A stretch of DNA of 64,000 nucleotides from Owenia fusiformis (taxonomy: Eukaryota; Annelida; Polychaeta; Sabellida; Oweniidae). Both the position numbers and the translations under genes were made by a program. The notes beneath the pieces were generated by a model. The model was not told the DNA's origin, made no database searches, and was given only the letters and a program-made list of their open reading frames with translations. Of this stretch, positions 21,301 to 31,124 are shown piece by piece; the stretch's first letter is position 1; the number at the start of each line of letters is the position of its first letter. Location of the stretch: positions 24,747,936 to 24,811,935 of the forward strand of contig CAIIXF020000006.1 in NCBI GenBank assembly GCA_903813345.2, read 5' to 3'.

Positions 21301-24300
21301 CATAAAGGAAAAACTGAAATGGGTGATAGATAAAGCGTTCAGAGGAGGAACTAACCAAAAGATAACAGTAGGTGGAGATGAAGCCAAATGGGGCGGAAAG
21401 GCGGATAATAAAAAGGCATATACCAAAGGAGAGTGCAATGATCTAGTGGATTTCATCGTGGATACAGCCTACTTTAAAGCAGGGAAATCAATTCTAAGAC
21501 AGAAAATTGGAATACCGATGGAAATCGATCCGGCGCCATATATGGCAAACCTGTACTTATACAGTTATGAATTTCAAGCCATTGAGAAAATGTATAGGGA
21601 AGACTACACCAAAGTACTAAAATATGCTAAAACTACAAGATTCATCGATGATTTATGTACTATAAACAACGACGGAGAAATGGAGACTGATATGAAGAAC
21701 ATCTATCCTGAAGAACTAGTGTTAAACAAGGAAAATGAGAAGGATACAGAAACAACTTTTCTGGACATACAAATGAAAATAGTAAATAAACAAATCACTA
21801 CAAAACTATACGACAAAAGGGAAAATTTCAATTTCCAAATAGTCTCATATCCTGATTTATCTGGAAATATTCCTAGAAACCAGTCTTATGGAATATTTAT
21901 ATCACAAATAATAAGGATTTCAAGAATCTGCAGTCAACTGGAAGATGCAACAAACAGAGTTACCAGCCTGGGAAATAAACTACAATGTCAAGGCTATAGG
22001 AGCAACATACTAAATTCATACACTAAGAAAGCTATAACAAGAAATAAATGGATATGTACTAAATACAATATGCAGGAGAATACCATCATGAAGCATTGGA
22101 AAATTAATGAGAGAAGAGAACATTAACAAATGAATATGAAACAGTATGTTCTCCGCAAAGAGGGTAAACTAAGAAGACAAATCAACATAAGACCAACAGT
22201 AAGGGGAAGGGGAGAGTTTTCCGGCCGGATCAAAACGTTTAACCCACCTATGCGCAGTCTCAAGTCTGTGGACCCTGAAGAAAGATAACTAACATCGCAA
22301 TCAAATCAAGACAAAGAAAGAAGAAAATGAATGAAGAAACCAATGCAGCAACAATCAATGATGTCCGTCCGTACGTCGGGGAGTTTTCTCCAAAACCGCT
22401 ACAGATATCACCTTCAAATTTTCAGGAGAGTGCAAACAGATGTGGATGAAAAAAAATTTACTCGATTCCTACTTCCTGTCGGCCATTTTGAAGTCAAATG
22501 CTAAAATCCTTGTCTGCAAACTTTAAGAAAAACGGCTTCACAGTTGCTTTTAAAACGTTAACATCTTGTTCAGCTCACTTCATTCTAGATCTGATTAGGT
22601 TTTGGACCTGTTAGCTCAGTCATGTCAGCCATTTTGAATGTTTTAAGAAAAGTTAGCGCACAATAATACTTTGTATCATATTGAATGGTGTTTTTCAGTT
22701 TTCATACTTTAACTATTTAGTAGCTTTATAAATAATTTCAGGTGTGCTTTGTTGTAAAAGCCTATGTTATTGTTAACAGTAGTTATATGTGATAATTTTG
22801 TACAAAGAAATCAGCAAAAACTCATAATCGCTTTTTTATTGTCGGCCATTTTGGATTTTTCCGTCCTAAAATCTTGTCTGTAAAGTCTTGTCTAAGCGTT
22901 TTCAGGTGAACCGTTTGGTAGATCAATTTCAAATTTTCAGGGATGATTCTTAATATGAAAGTCTAGATCTGATTAGTTTTTGGGCATTCTGGGTAAATGT
23001 CAAGGCAGCCATTTTGGATTTTCCATCCTAAAATCTTGTCTGTAAAGTCTTATCTACGCATTTTCAGGTGAACTGTTTGGTAGATCAATTTCAAATTTTC
23101 AGGGATGATTGTCAGTATGAAAATCTAGATCTGATTAGTTTTTGGGCATTCTGGGTAAATGTCAAGGCAGCCATTTTGGATTTTCCGTCTTAAAATCTTG
23201 CCTGTAAAGTCTTGTCTACGCGTTTTTAGGTGAACCATTTGGTAGATCAATTTGAAATTTTCAGGGATGATTCTCAGTATGAAAATCTAGATCTGATTAG
23301 TTGTTGGGCATTCTGGGTAAATGTCAAGGCAGCCATTTTGGATTTTCTGCCCTAAAATCAAGGAGGATTGGCTCCCAGAGTGCACCACCGATATTCTGTC
23401 CCATATATGGGTATGTCGTAATACAAAATTCGAATTCAAACAGCCGCCATTTTATTCACTTCAACATTTAAATCGTGAATTTTGGTCTTATTTCCAAACG
23501 AAAAATTCCAAAACTCACAAGAAACGATCGAGATATTGGTTCGAATCTTTTGAATTCTTTATTTTGAATTTATAGTCGGTTTTAATTTCAGAAAATAACG
23601 ACATTTCGACGTTTTCATTGTTGGAAAATATCGAGTTTCGATCCTGGGAGCCAATCCTCCTTGCCCTAAAATCTTGTCTGTAAAGTCTTGTCTACACATT
23701 TCCAGGTGAACTGTTTGGTAGATCAATTTCAAATTTTCAGGGATGATTCTTAGTATGAAAATCTAGATCTGATTAGTTTTTATGCATTCTGGATGAATGT
23801 CAAGGCAGCCATTTTGGATTTTCCATCTTAAAATCTTGCCCGTAAAGTCTTGTCTACTCGTTTTTTGGTGAACCGTTTGGTAGATCAATTTCAAATTTTC
23901 AGGAATGATTCTTAGTATGAAAATCTAAATCTGATTAGTTTTTGGGCATTCTGGGTAAATGTCAAGGCAGCCATTTTGGATTTTCTGTCCTAAAATCTTG
24001 TTTGTTAAGTCTTATCTACGCATTTCCAGGTGAACCGTTTGGTAGATCAATTTCAAATTTTCAGGGATGATTCTTAGTATGAAAATCTAGAACAAATTAG
24101 TTTTTTGGCATTCTGGATAAATGTCAAGGCAGCCATTTTGGATTTTCTGTCCTCATATCTTGTCTGTAAAGTCTTGTTTACATGTTTTCTGGTTAACTGT
24201 GTGACGGATCAATTTCAAATTTTCAGGGGTGGTTCTTAGTATGAAAATCTAGAACTGTTTAAATTTTTTGGCATTCTGGGTAAATTTTAAGGTGGCCAAT

Positions 24301-27300
24301 TTGTATTTTCCGTCCACAAATTGTGTCGGTAAAGTCTTGTCTACTCATTTTTAGGATAACCATTTGACGGGATCACCCAAAGGTGGGGACATTTTGTACA
24401 CATTTGTGTTCTTGTATATAAATGCCCATGGGCCTATTAGGGAGAAGCTAAAGTAGGAAATGTACTGAGAGGACTACCCTTTGATTGCCTTTAAGGACCA
24501 CTGTTGAGTTAACATGTATACCCATCTGATGATATATCTAACTTATAGATAAGCATATAAGGTCTTAGAGATAAATATTCTCCCTGCCCTAGCCTGTTGC
24601 AATTTTGCCGTACATCTCATATTATCCACATTTTTGTTTAACGAATCACTGTAACTGTGTATAATTTGCAGAACCTCAACTGAAAGCCATTTCAAGTCAG
24701 GGAATGTTACCATCCCAAGAAAAAAAAGAAAAAGAAGGAAGAAACTTCAATCTGACCCAACTGAAAGCCATCTCCAGACAGTGAATGAAATCATCCCAAA
24801 GAAAAGAAGGAAGATACTTCCACCTGGGCCAAGAGTACGCCCACCAAGTGAGAGAATCAAGGCCCGTAAAGCACAAGCAGAACCAGAAGTAAATGTACCT
24901 CCGCCACAAGATCAACATGTTGAAAAAGAGCCTCAATCTTTACCACCACAGGCTCAAAATCTTGAAGCAGAGCTGCAAGGTTTACCACCAGAGGCTCAAA
25001 ATGTTGAAATAGACCTTCAGGCATCACCACAGGTTCATGCAGGTCAACCTGAAGTCATAGATTGGTATACTGGAGCATCCGTCAGGAATGTGATCTTGGA
25101 AGGGTTCAAGGCAGGGACGTTTTTCACTGTCAAGACCCTCAACAAGGTAATTTATTTTAAAAGACATAGTGTCACGGAAATTGTGAATAAAACCATAAGT
25201 ACATGTTTGTATAAAATATTCACCATTGTAGTAGCCACTAAAACACAATGTCAATCAGTCCTTTCATCAAATCAGTTTCACTATTTTTCTGATATTATGA
25301 AGGTCTCAAAATTATCTAGAGATATTTTTTGCCATATATGCATTTACGGATTTACATCTATGTTCTTATTTCTTGAGGTTACAAAAGTTAAAATTTGTGA
25401 AACATAATTGGCAATGTTTAAGAATATGTGGGAAAGTTAATTTGATTGAGACCAGCCATCGCTTTCTCCTGATAACCATTGTGAAATATTAAGCAAATAC
25501 ATTCTCTACGATCACTTTGCATTTCAAAGAAATATAGAATATTTGTTTTAACCTGTGAACATTTATTCTAATTAATAAATATAAGATAAACCCATAAGTT
25601 CACAAAGTTACGTACATGTATCATTGTAAAGTACACTTTTATTTTCGTCCAGTGAAGTTGTCAGAATTCCTGGGTGGGCAATATGCCGAGCAATACATCT
25701 TTTATAATCTAAAAATTGAGGTAGTTGTGAAATACACTATGGTATTTTTGATGACATGGTATTGAAGAGCCAATCAAATCCCACGATTTCTAGCAATGAC
25801 ATGATGATGTGTTTTATGGATTAAGGCGATGGCTCTGGCTGGATCTTGACCCTTTGATTTGCTTATGGACTTCGAGATTGGATTTTGTCCGTCCCACATC
25901 ATTTGAGAGAATGCTCTATCTTGCATGAATACTACAGTATATCTAGTACCTATAACTACTTTTAATATCATTATTGTTGGGTATCAATTTTAAATTTATC
26001 CTTCACCGTTATATAGTAGATGTATTGTTATGATTTCTGTATGAATGTAATGTCCTTTGGTGCTATGGTCTCAGATTTTGATATTGGTACTTGAATGGCA
26101 GTGGAGGGGGATATAAGACACGGAATGTACTAAAAACCCTTCGACCCTATGACCTACGACTTACAGGGTGTCAAGAATTTTTGGAATATATTTTTATAAA
26201 AACCCTGTGACCTTCAATTTCTCAGTCCATATGAAGTTGCTGGAAATATTACTATGTTTATAGAACTTCAGAATCGGTCCCTGGGGAGTGTAAGATATTT
26301 GTTGTATTCAAGCACATAATTTTGAATATGAACGTTTCATACCTCCTCAGTGAATTCTTTTTTTAATTCTTTTAAAACATATATTTAACTTATACGCTAC
26401 CATATACGATAAAAGTTGGTCTCTCTTATGCAATATAAATAAATGTTCACTCATTACGATATACGATATCCCTATACATCCCCTTCATGAAAGCGAAAGT
26501 GCGTTTACAACCGGACACGAAAAGAAAATATAAATGCGACGCCTGCTGATAAGAACATTTAAGATATGCGTAAATATAACTTCAAAAAATACAGGATAAA
26601 GATATATAAAACATTAAAAACTTGGAATTAAGTGGAAATATGCGACAAATATACATTATGAAGTCATTACAGTAAAATTTTAAATGTTAGGAACTACTTT
26701 GAATTTAGAAAATAAGCAATCAAATGACTATATTGCAACAGTATATAAAAAATAGAAACATATGTATTTGTCCTAACTTTTGTATATTTCAGATAGTTAT
26801 GTATAATGTGCAGTAAAGGTGTGGCCTTTTGTAATTTAGGGAGTTTCAGCCATGTTAATTTTTCCGAAAATAACATGGCGGAGAAGCATCAAAATATAAG
26901 AGGGCACAGACAGGATAGCTAAACTACAAAACAAACTAAAATATACAAAAGTTAGGACATGTATAAATGTTTCTATTTTTACATATACTCAGGGCTGTCA
27001 ACTTGGGACCAACTAATATGAGTGACTTCAAAATGTTGGACACCTAAGTCCAAATCTGAACACTTTTGTCCAAATTTTGAACACCTTTGGCCAACTTTTA
27101 AACACCTTTGGCCAAAGTTTGAGCACCTTTGCCAAACTTTGAACACCTCAAATTTTTCGCGCTCGCTACGCTCGCGTTGTCGTCAACGGGGGGGGGGGGG
27201 GGGGGGGGGGGGGGTAGGTACGAAAAATTTCCAATGAACATGCGTGACACATACGGGATTAGCGTGACAAATCCGAACAAATTGCGTTCGTTTTTTTCCG

Positions 27301-29316
27301 GCGTTCGTATTTTTACCGTATCGTAAACATATTTCGAAAAAATTTCTACAGAAATATTTTTGCTTGACAATTACCAGGTAAAATGCGTATTTTGCGTGAC
27401 ATTTTCTGTCACGCAAAAAAACTGGCGTGACTTCAAATTCTTCAGCAAATGCGTGACAAATACGCAAATTGCGGGACAGTTGACAGGCCTGTATACTGCA
27501 TCAATATGGTCCTTTGATTGCTTATTTTTTAAATTCAAAGTAGTTACTAACATTTAAAATTTGACTGTAGTCAAGTTATTTCAGACGGGGGCCCTCAGAT
27601 TTCGAAACGGGATTTTTCTCACCGACGGTCTTCAATAACGCCATGAAATAGTAAGCATATTCGCAATCTGCGACCATTCATCCTGTAGTTGCTACTTTTT
27701 ATTTTATCTTCCTTTTAAATCAGATAAAACACACTGACAAGCGATAATCGTTGCACAGTAAATGATCAAACATTGGGCATTACTTCTGTTGTCTAACGCC
27801 ACCTAATATATATTCGACTTGTTTTACATACATGTTTCCGGGCCTCTGGGATCGATCATTCTGAACAGCGCGTTAGCGTGTAGCGCGTGTTTTCATTATA
27901 ACCATTTAAGCTTTTTAATGGTGTATAAAACTTAGTAATTGGTCTTATATTTCTAGAGATATTGTAATTTGAAAAGAGTGTTTTTCAGCGCGATTCTTAT
28001 ATTCCTTACGCAATTCAGCTGCACTATTCACACCTTTGATTGATAGGCTCACAGTAGATTATGAATTCTTTGAAGTGACAATGTTTTGACATGTACAAAC
28101 CTTCCTTATTCACAAATATTCATATCGTCATAGTAACATTTCCTTTTATGACCAGAGATTCTAGAGTTCTCACGATTTCGGCTAAGTCTAATAACCATCA
28201 TATTTGTAATGTGTGTGGGGTTGGTAACAAGAGGACTGGGTACCAACTATGTTTCCATTGAAAGAGTACGTACAAAACATTTTCCGATTAGGTAGATTAA
28301 ATCCTACGGGGAGCTCAAGTTGGAACTATACATAATCATTTAGAAAACTGGACTGGGAAATCAGAGGTCGAAGGGTTTTTCAGAAAAATATGTTCCAAAA
28401 ATTCTTGACACCCAGTAAGTCGTAGGGTCGAAGGGTCATAGGTCGAAGGGTTTTTAGTACATTCCATAAGACACTGTTTCTTTTCATGTTGGATTTAATG
28501 GATTATGATTCGGGAAAGTTTGGGTTTGTTCTGTTTTATGACTCTTGTACTTTTGGATGTTTTCTTTTTCTTTCTGTGTTTTGTATCCATTTTTGGGTAT
28601 TTTCCCTTTGGCACTTGCGCATACATATGAACAAAGAAAGATCTTATTCATTATTTCAGAAAAATTCTCATTACAGGAACTAAAAAGCCGTGGAATCTGC
28701 AATATTAGCCGGACAACACTTAGGGAAGCTTTAAAGGCTGATGATTTTAGGTAAAAGCATGTCAAAGAATGTCCAAGATTATAATCCCATTGAATGAAGT
28801 TCGTTAGGGATATAGTGAAACCCTCCATCTGTCAGTCAGTTTCAGTTGGAAATTGAATTTCTAACCAAACTAATGGGTATTACTGTTTGGTATGTTGGTA
28901 GTTTGTCCATGAAATATACCTACATTTGTATTTCACATATATTCTGATTGGTGCCTCAAAAATTCAAAATGGCTGCCTTAAATGGGAATTCACTATAAGT
29001 GGATTGGGATTTGCCACTCCATGGAGGTAGAGTTTTCTAGTTATGTCTGTTTTACCATTGACATTAAACAGTCCTGGACATTTTTATACACCACAATTTA
29101 CAACTTTTAATTTAAAGTCACATAAGATTCATAAAATAAACATACTATATCTAACAAAAAAAAACATTAAATAAATCTAAAGAAGGCTACAATAAAAAAA
29201 ACTCTTTGCACCTCTATAAATTTTTCAGGTTTAAGAGATGTGGAATGAACACATTTATACTACTAGACGAGTCACACATTGCAGCAGAAGCGTATCCTCC
29301 CCAATTGTTCCTGTAA
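18384..29316 (+). CDS. Transposase-derived-like protein, HTH N-terminal half (five exons, 325 aa)
   Basis: Exons 18384-18555, 19592-19760, 24672-25146, 28677-28750 and 29229-29316 join in frame (978 bases) with GT-AG borders. Exon 1 encodes a helix-turn-helix-like segment (NIIGRAAKATGYSGAAFYKI). Exon 2 has a basic KRRRPFGSS stretch. Exon 3 has an internal duplication (TESHFKSGNVTIPRKKRK / TESHLQTVNEIIPKKRRK, likely nuclear signals), then three PP-AQN-E-Q repeats. Exons 3-5 give VRNVILEGFKAGTFFTVKTL, ELKSRGICNISRTTLREAL and FRFKRCGMNTFILLDE, which has the layout of the second helical domain in orphan Tc1-like (DDE_3-type) proteins of invertebrates. I infer DNA binding in the nucleus. The catalytic DDE domain is absent: the last exon stops soon after. 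It may be domesticated, truncated, or spliced to further exons I missed. Similarity is by pattern only. Confidence 0.55.
18579..19200. repeat. Dispersed 'GAAGTTCGAGGGGGATA' family, copy 1
   Basis: In intron 1 of the transposase-like gene. It starts with GGAATTCGAGGGGTATATTGG, then a GTCCGTCTGTCCATCC simple repeat, then about three diverged units of about 180 bp (GGACAA-GGAG-TCAAGAAGA-TTTTCAAGATGGC), and ends GGTGGGATTTGTTACTCC...CTGTTTTCTAGTTG. Related copies are at 19786-20944, 28793-29050 and 30867-30960. The recurrent TCTAGTT end is the only hint of a fixed 3' terminus. Confidence 0.6.
19786..20944. repeat. Dispersed 'GAAGTTCGAGGGGGATA' family, copy 2 (interrupted)
   Basis: In intron 2. 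The head is ACGAAGTCCCGAGGGATATA with GTCCGTTTACCCATCCGTCC; internal units contain CATTTGGTATGTGAATACTA; the end is GGTGAGATTTGCTTAGC...TTGTCTAGTTG. It is split by the MITE at 19923-20653. Confidence 0.6.
19923..20653. mobile_element. TA-flanked MITE with CTGTACGCCCGGTATTATTCGC termini
   Basis: A 731-bp element with inverted ends CTGTACGCCCGGTATTATTC, flanked by TA at 19921-19922 and 20654-20655. A neighbouring unit of the host repeat (about 20778) reads GTGAATACTATAAGC, which is exactly the sequence expected without the insertion. The interior has open stretches but no transposase motif. Confidence 0.85.
21096..22362 (+). mobile_element. Penelope-like reverse transcriptase insertion in a TCCG simple repeat
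   Basis: The insert starts right after a GTCCGTCCGTCT run and is followed at about 22363 by GTCCGTCCGTACGTCGG, so it sits inside that simple repeat. It encodes the RT fragment described in the next entry. It is truncated: no N-terminal RT finger region and no GIY-YIG endonuclease were seen. Confidence 0.65.
21156..22126 (+). pseudogene. Reverse transcriptase fragment (Penelope-like)
   Basis: Open for about 320 residues in frame with the upstream simple repeat. Motifs: ARNIASYDFSTLYTKI (motif A, catalytic Asp), QKIGIPMEIDPAPYMANLYL (motif B), RFIDDLC (motif C, DD), LNKENEKDTETTFLDI (motif D/E region) and LYDKRENFNFQIVSYPDLSG...YGIFISQIIRISRIC. This arrangement is seen in RTs widespread in marine invertebrates that are usually placed with Penelope-like elements. 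Motif B reads GIPMEIDPAP instead of the usual GIPMG-PAP, a likely inactivating change. It lacks its own start and ends with TAA at 22126. Confidence 0.7.
22490..24370. repeat. 163-bp tandem repeat array
   Basis: About eight clear units starting near 22861, 23023, 23187, 23349, 23822, 23988, 24149 and 24310, with more diverged sequence before 22861. Core words: AAATCTTGTCTGTAAAGTC, GTTTGGTAGATCAATTTC, GATGATTCTTAGTATG, GGCATTCTGGGTAAATGTC and AAGGCAGCCATTTTGGA. The fourth unit is interrupted by the MITE at 23359-23663. Confidence 0.9.
23359..23663. mobile_element. MITE with CAAGGAGGATTGGC termini and 9-bp target duplication
   Basis: A 305-bp element with inverted ends CAAGGAGGATTGGCTCCCAG. 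It is flanked by the direct 9-mer CCCTAAAAT (23350-23358 and 23664-23672), present once in the other units of the surrounding tandem array. A 9-bp duplication fits Mutator- or Merlin-like transposition. Confidence 0.85.
25147..26104. other. Start of intron 3 of the transposase-like gene; nothing further seen
   Basis: AT-rich intronic sequence between exon 3 and the inverted-repeat unit at 26105. No repeat with both ends, exon or RNA gene was recognised. Confidence 0.4.
26678..27558. mobile_element. Inverted-repeat MITE split by another MITE
   Basis: The left arm (AAATGTTAG, AACTACTTTGAATTTAG, AAATAAGCAATCAAA, GTATATAAAAAATAGAAAC, TTTGTCCTAACTTTTGTAT) returns inverted on the right. The right arm is interrupted by 26990-27491; without that insert the arms are about 110 bp and the element about 375 bp. 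Confidence 0.8.
26990..27491. mobile_element. MITE with CAGGSCTGTCAAC termini, intact copy (6-bp duplication)
   Basis: Sister of the element at 2083-5468. Ends CAGGGCTGTCAAC and GTTGACAGGCCTG, flanked by TATACT on both sides (26984-26989 and 27492-27497). It contains repeated GAACACCTTTGGCCAA words, a long G tract (27187-27214) and repeated GCGTGAC words. The interior is noncoding. Confidence 0.85.
28793..29050. repeat. Dispersed 'GAAGTTCGAGGGGGATA' family, copy 3 (short)
   Basis: In intron 4. The head is TGAAGTTCGTTAGGGATATAG followed by CCATCTGTCAGTCAG; the end is GTGGATTGGGATTTGCCACTCC with TTTTCTAGTT. Much shorter than copies 1 and 2. Confidence 0.5.
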
Positions 29317-29892
29317 CCTCCTTCTTTTCTGGAAGGGCGAGCGGCTAGAAATAGTCAGACCTAATAAACCTCCCAAGGAATATGTACCAGACAGTTGTCG
29401 GAGGCTGGGTGTCGGATTATCTGACTCCCTCAATACCACTGCGTAACAGGTGAAATAACATGGCCGAGGTGTGACGGCTACTTGAATCTCATTGTCGCTT
29501 TCCACTGGGTCTGGAGAACCCATGGTATAAAAGGACAATTTGTTTCTCCATTCATATGTGGAGTTTCATGGCCCGGTGTTAAGTCCAGGGACCCAATCAG
29601 AACGCTCTGCTTCGTCACGTGGAACAAATATTGAAAATGTCAAAACGGACTGAATAAATATCACATCGTTGATTGGCTGATTGGTTTTGTGGCGTCACAC
29701 AAAACTCTGCGGGCAACTGCCAGGAGGAGGAATATTGAGAGTGAACTCAGCTGGGGTTTATTTACATAGTGGTCAGTTAAATCGGGCAGATTTATCAAAT
29801 AATTATTATCAAAGGCATGGCCTAGTTGTAGCTTGTAAAATTTAATAGAATATAATAGCAAAGAAATCCATGAGATGTTGTTACAATATAAA
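29317..29892. promoter_or_regulatory. CCAAT/E-box-rich patch, possible promoter (uncertain)
   Basis: After the stop of the transposase-like gene, 29580-29700 contains CCAATCA, two ATTGG words (GATTGGCTGATTGG), CACGTG in CGTCACGTGGAAC and GTGGCGTCACAC, in a stretch less AT-rich than its surroundings. These are common core-promoter boxes, but no exon downstream on either strand could be supported. Otherwise I see nothing in the interval. Confidence 0.25.
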
Positions 29893-30122
29893 TACAGTGA
29901 AACCTCTGAAGTGGAACACCTCTAGCAATGGAACACCTCTTAAGTGGAACACCTCTGTAAGTGGAACACCTCTAGAAGTGAAACACCTCTGTAAATGGAA
30001 CACTTTTCAGAGTCCCAAGACTTCATGTTTAATGAAACTCTAAAATAAAAGAGGAACAACTCACAAATTGAACACTTTTTAGAGGTACCAAAGGTGTTCC
30101 ACTTAGAGGTACTCCAGTAAAC
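29893..30122. repeat. AGTGGAACACCTCT tandem/MITE family copy
   Basis: Starts TACAGTGAAACCTCTGAAG, then five imperfect AGTGGAACACCTCT units, CAGAGTCCCAAGACTTC, GAGGTACCAAAGGTGTTCC, and ends near CCAGTAAAC. It is related in inverted orientation to 35685-35812 (AGAGTCCCAAGAC / GTCTTGGGACTCT). Confidence 0.65.
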
Positions 30123-30866
30123 AGCCTCTTCACTGTTGGGCGCCATTGCTCTTAGAACATGGAATATTTTCCAATTGGCCCTATACCAATGATTTTCCCA
30201 TTTACAATTACAGTGCCCTCTCAAATTTTAATGAAGGAAGATTTTCAATGTGAGGAATAATTAAATAAATACATGTTTAACTTGAACAACATTTTCATTT
30301 CTCCAAAATTAATCAGTTAAAAACCATTGAAAGTTCTGAGAATATTCTGGTCTAAGAGAGGATTCTTCTTTTTTTATTTATTTATATCTTTCAATATACA
30401 CAAGACAAGATACAAGTCATTTGCTATGAGCAGTTGTTACAAAGGAAATAGAAATACAAAGATGCAAATTCGACACACCAACCACACGGCATGCATTCAT
30501 ATCATGCATACCACACACATACACTTATCAAAAATATTTTCCAGTCTGAGACCTTCAGTCAGATAAGCTTGAAATCCAACACAAGTCATACTTAAAATGT
30601 TTCCTGGAATACATTTTTATTTGCCCATTTTACAAGATCTTTTTTGCATACTTTCATACAATTATCACTATTCTACCTGGTTGTCGCAATAAAAACATGA
30701 TAACTAGTATGTATAATTCGGTACCTGAAATCCAATTTGTCTGTTTCATTTATGTAGTCCGCTTCTTACTACTGCCTTCACTGTCTTGTTTGGCTAAGTT
30801 TCACAGTGTAACCTAGATCGCTGGAAGACATATCACATACTGGTAAGTAGATATGTGGTTATCCCA

Positions 30867-30960
30867 ACGAACAAAGTTCGAGGGGGATAATGGAGAAGGG
30901 GTCCATCCATTCATTTGTTCGTCTGTTGGGGCAATAACTCAAATGTGCAAGTTGAATGTA
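30867..30960. repeat. Dispersed 'GAAGTTCGAGGGGGATA' family, copy 4 (head only)
   Basis: AACAAAGTTCGAGGGGGATAA then GTCCATCCATTCATTTG; no tail was found. It lies just outside the right inverted repeat of the 18193-30851 unit. Confidence 0.5.
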
Positions 30961-31124
30961 TTTTTAGTATATTCCTAAAAGGCTGCACATTGGCACAAGG
31001 CATTTAATTCATCTAGGTGTCTGTGACATTTAATATAGTGCTGCCTTTGATACTCAGTTCTCTCAAACTCAGCTATCTAATCAGACTGTTTTGAGAGACT
31101 TCTTCATCAATTTACTGGCCAATT

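Larger units (their letters stand above)
20991..24390. mobile_element. Composite non-autonomous element with GTCCCCACC termini
   Basis: It begins ATGTCCCCACCACATAGTGTGGGG and ends with the mirror AAAGGTGGGGACAT. After the head comes a TCCG/TCTG simple repeat, now split by a reverse transcriptase insertion, then about eight units of a 163-bp tandem repeat, one split by a MITE. It fills most of intron 2 of the transposase-like gene. Heads of this style recur in marine invertebrate repeats; I cannot name the family. Confidence 0.55.
26105..28470. mobile_element. Long-TIR element in intron 3, containing nested insertions
   Basis: The left arm, about 26105-26235 (GGAATGTACTAAAAACCC, TTCGACCCTATGACC, GTGTCAAGAATTTTTGGAA), is mirrored by about 28345-28470. 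The arms are about 110-130 bp and enclose about 2.1 kb with no recognisable transposase. Inside lie a second inverted repeat (26678-27558) and, within that, the MITE at 26990-27491: three levels of nesting. Confidence 0.7.
18193..30851. mobile_element. Candidate TA-flanked transposon or domesticated unit around the 18384-29316 gene
   Basis: Sequence starting TATCTATTTACC, with CAGTATGTGATATGTCCTCCAG, CTAGGTTACATTGTGAAAC and GACAGTGAA (about 18191-18280), returns inverted at about 30778-30853 (mirror: TATCTACTTACC, CAGTATGTGATATGTC, CTAGGTTACACTGTGAAAC). TA stands at both outer edges (18191-18192 and 30852-30853). The only gene between them begins 191 bp inside the left repeat and resembles the N-terminal half of Tc1-like transposase-derived proteins, which would fit TA targeting. 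Against it: no DDE domain was found, and the repeat could instead be a duplicated promoter segment. Much of the 12.7 kb is later nested insertions. Confidence 0.4.

Noticed and set aside
27183-27467. Open frames with runs of Gly or Pro near 27100-27470
   Set aside because: Produced by the long G tract of a MITE; no coding signature on either side.
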